12,671 bases of DNA. Source: an uncultured Porphyromonadaceae bacterium (GTDB taxonomy: Bacteria; Bacteroidota; Bacteroidia; Bacteroidales; Muribaculaceae). The first letter of the stretch is position 1; every line of letters begins with the position of its first letter. Location of the stretch: the NCBI GenBank assembly GCA_902470475.1, contig CABRGT010000054.1, positions 1 through 12,671 on the forward strand, written 5' to 3'. A model generated the notes under the pieces. That model had not been told where the DNA came from. It did no database searches and saw nothing but the letters and a program-made list of their open reading frames with translations. Both the position numbers and the translations under genes were made by a program. Below, piece by piece: positions 12,170 through 12,671 of this stretch.

Positions 12170-12671
12170 TCGGCGGGGTTGAGTTTCTGTTTCTCGCGGC
12201 GGATCTCGAAATGGAGCAGCGAGCGCGAGTCGTTTTCATTGTCGCAGAATACGGTGCCGATAGTCTGTCCGGTGCGGACTTTGTCGCCCTTGCGGACTGT
12301 GAGGGTGTCGAGTCCGGCATAGACGGTAAGATATTCGCCGTGGCGCACGATGATGACGTTATGGTAGCCGTCGAGGCGGAATATCGAAGACACTACGCCG
12401 TCGAATACCGCGCGGACCGAGGCTCCGCGGGCGGCCTCGATGTCGATGCCGAGGTTGTCGACCTTGACTTTGGGAAGGTCGGGGTGCACGTTGGTGCCGA
12501 AGTGCGACACGATGGTGTATTTTCCGGTAACGGGGAACGGGAGCTTCCCTTTGTGGGAGCTGAACGAGCCGGTGAGGCGGATGTTTTCCTCGGCGGCGGC
12601 GTTGACGGGCGGTGCGGCAGGCGGCGCAGGCTGTTCGGCGGGTTGCTGCGGCAGCTGTGCGGGCGCAGCCG
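12157..12671 (-). CDS. envC: EnvC-like murein hydrolase activator, C-terminal fragment
   Basis: 170 residues of a protein whose 5' end lies beyond the window. A Pro/Ala/Gln-rich linker (first roughly 30 visible residues) leads to GKLPFPVTGKYTIVSHFG. A LytM/M23 domain follows, ending at the C-terminal NPAEWVR. In active M23 peptidases zinc is bound by H-x3-D and H-x-H motifs. Here the first reads NLGID (Asn for His) and the second LLHFEI (Leu for the first His), so the domain should be catalytically dead. That matches EnvC/NlpD proteins, which activate N-acetylmuramoyl-L-alanine amidases at the septum. No stop or plausible start occurs before the window edge. A GTG at 12510 inside the LytM domain is not a credible start. 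It overlaps the flippase start, so the two are co-transcribed. Confidence 0.88.
   Translation of the reverse strand, partial: AAPAQLPQQPAEQPAPPAAPPVNAAAEENIRLTGSFSSHKGKLPFPVTGKYTIVSHFGTNVHPDLPKVKVDNLGIDIEAARGASVRAVFDGVVSSIFRLDGYHNVIIVRHGEYLTVYAGLDTLTVRKGDKVRTGQTIGTVFCDNENDSRSLLHFEIRREKQKLNPAEWVR

Noticed and set aside
11261..12322. 353-codon plus-strand frame
   Set aside because: It is antisense to the flippase and EnvC-like genes, with no recognisable protein.
1..12671. tRNA, rRNA, CRISPR, insertion sequence, integrase, riboswitch
   Set aside because: I looked for cloverleaf arms, spaced identical repeats, transposase motifs and long terminal inverted repeats and saw none convincing. A covariance-model search would settle RNA elements.

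Overview
The window reads as chromosomal DNA from a Bacteroidales bacterium, plausibly the Muribaculaceae; the family-level guess is inference. Three things support this. Promoter-like sequences match the Bacteroidetes -7 box TAnnTTTG. Several proteins belong to types I associate with Bacteroidetes: a DUF5106-like thioredoxin lipoprotein relative, a C39-like/VKOR fusion, and a C10 peptidase with a Spi-like propeptide. Base composition is GC-rich (about 58% in a line I counted) apart from one AT-rich island. Every gene I can support lies on the minus strand, so transcription runs from high to low coordinates. Most long plus-strand open frames are GC-driven shadows.

In transcription order: (1) 12671-10757 holds the C-terminal part of an EnvC-like murein hydrolase activator, overlapped by an oligosaccharide flippase (Wzx/MVF type). 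(2) After an AT-rich inverted repeat, 10676-9191 holds a compact redox operon: a small thioredoxin with a DsbA-like CPHC active site, a C39-like/VKOR membrane protein 6 nt later, and an overlapping small ORF of unknown function. (3) 9116-8250 is a secreted DUF5106-like/thioredoxin-fold protein with a CDDC motif, possibly in the same redox theme. (4) 8091-5579 is a two-gene operon of a surface-type lipoprotein C10 (streptopain-like) cysteine protease and a lipoprotein serpin, joined by an ATGA stop/start overlap and closed by a clear intrinsic terminator. (5) 5461-2313 is a MATE-family exporter followed, again with an ATGA overlap, by an LtaS-like membrane sulfatase-fold transferase. The MATE gene has a textbook Bacteroidetes promoter so close to its start that the mRNA would be nearly leaderless. 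(6) 2151-304 is a single-pass membrane protein of unknown function with its own promoter and a duplicated 18-residue linker. (7) 216-1 is the signal peptide and start of a secreted protein, possibly a family 31 glycoside hydrolase.

The most interesting unit is the C10 protease/serpin pair. Known C10 and staphopain proteases are encoded beside small dedicated inhibitors (Spi, Bfi, staphostatins). Here the translationally coupled partner is a serpin with an inhibitory-type hinge, which suggests a cross-class protease/inhibitor pair on the cell surface. No tRNA, rRNA, CRISPR array, transposase or integrase was recognised. No gene-free stretch exceeds 300 bases; the longest gaps (2152-2312 and 8092-8249, about 160 bases each) hold promoters and short repeats.
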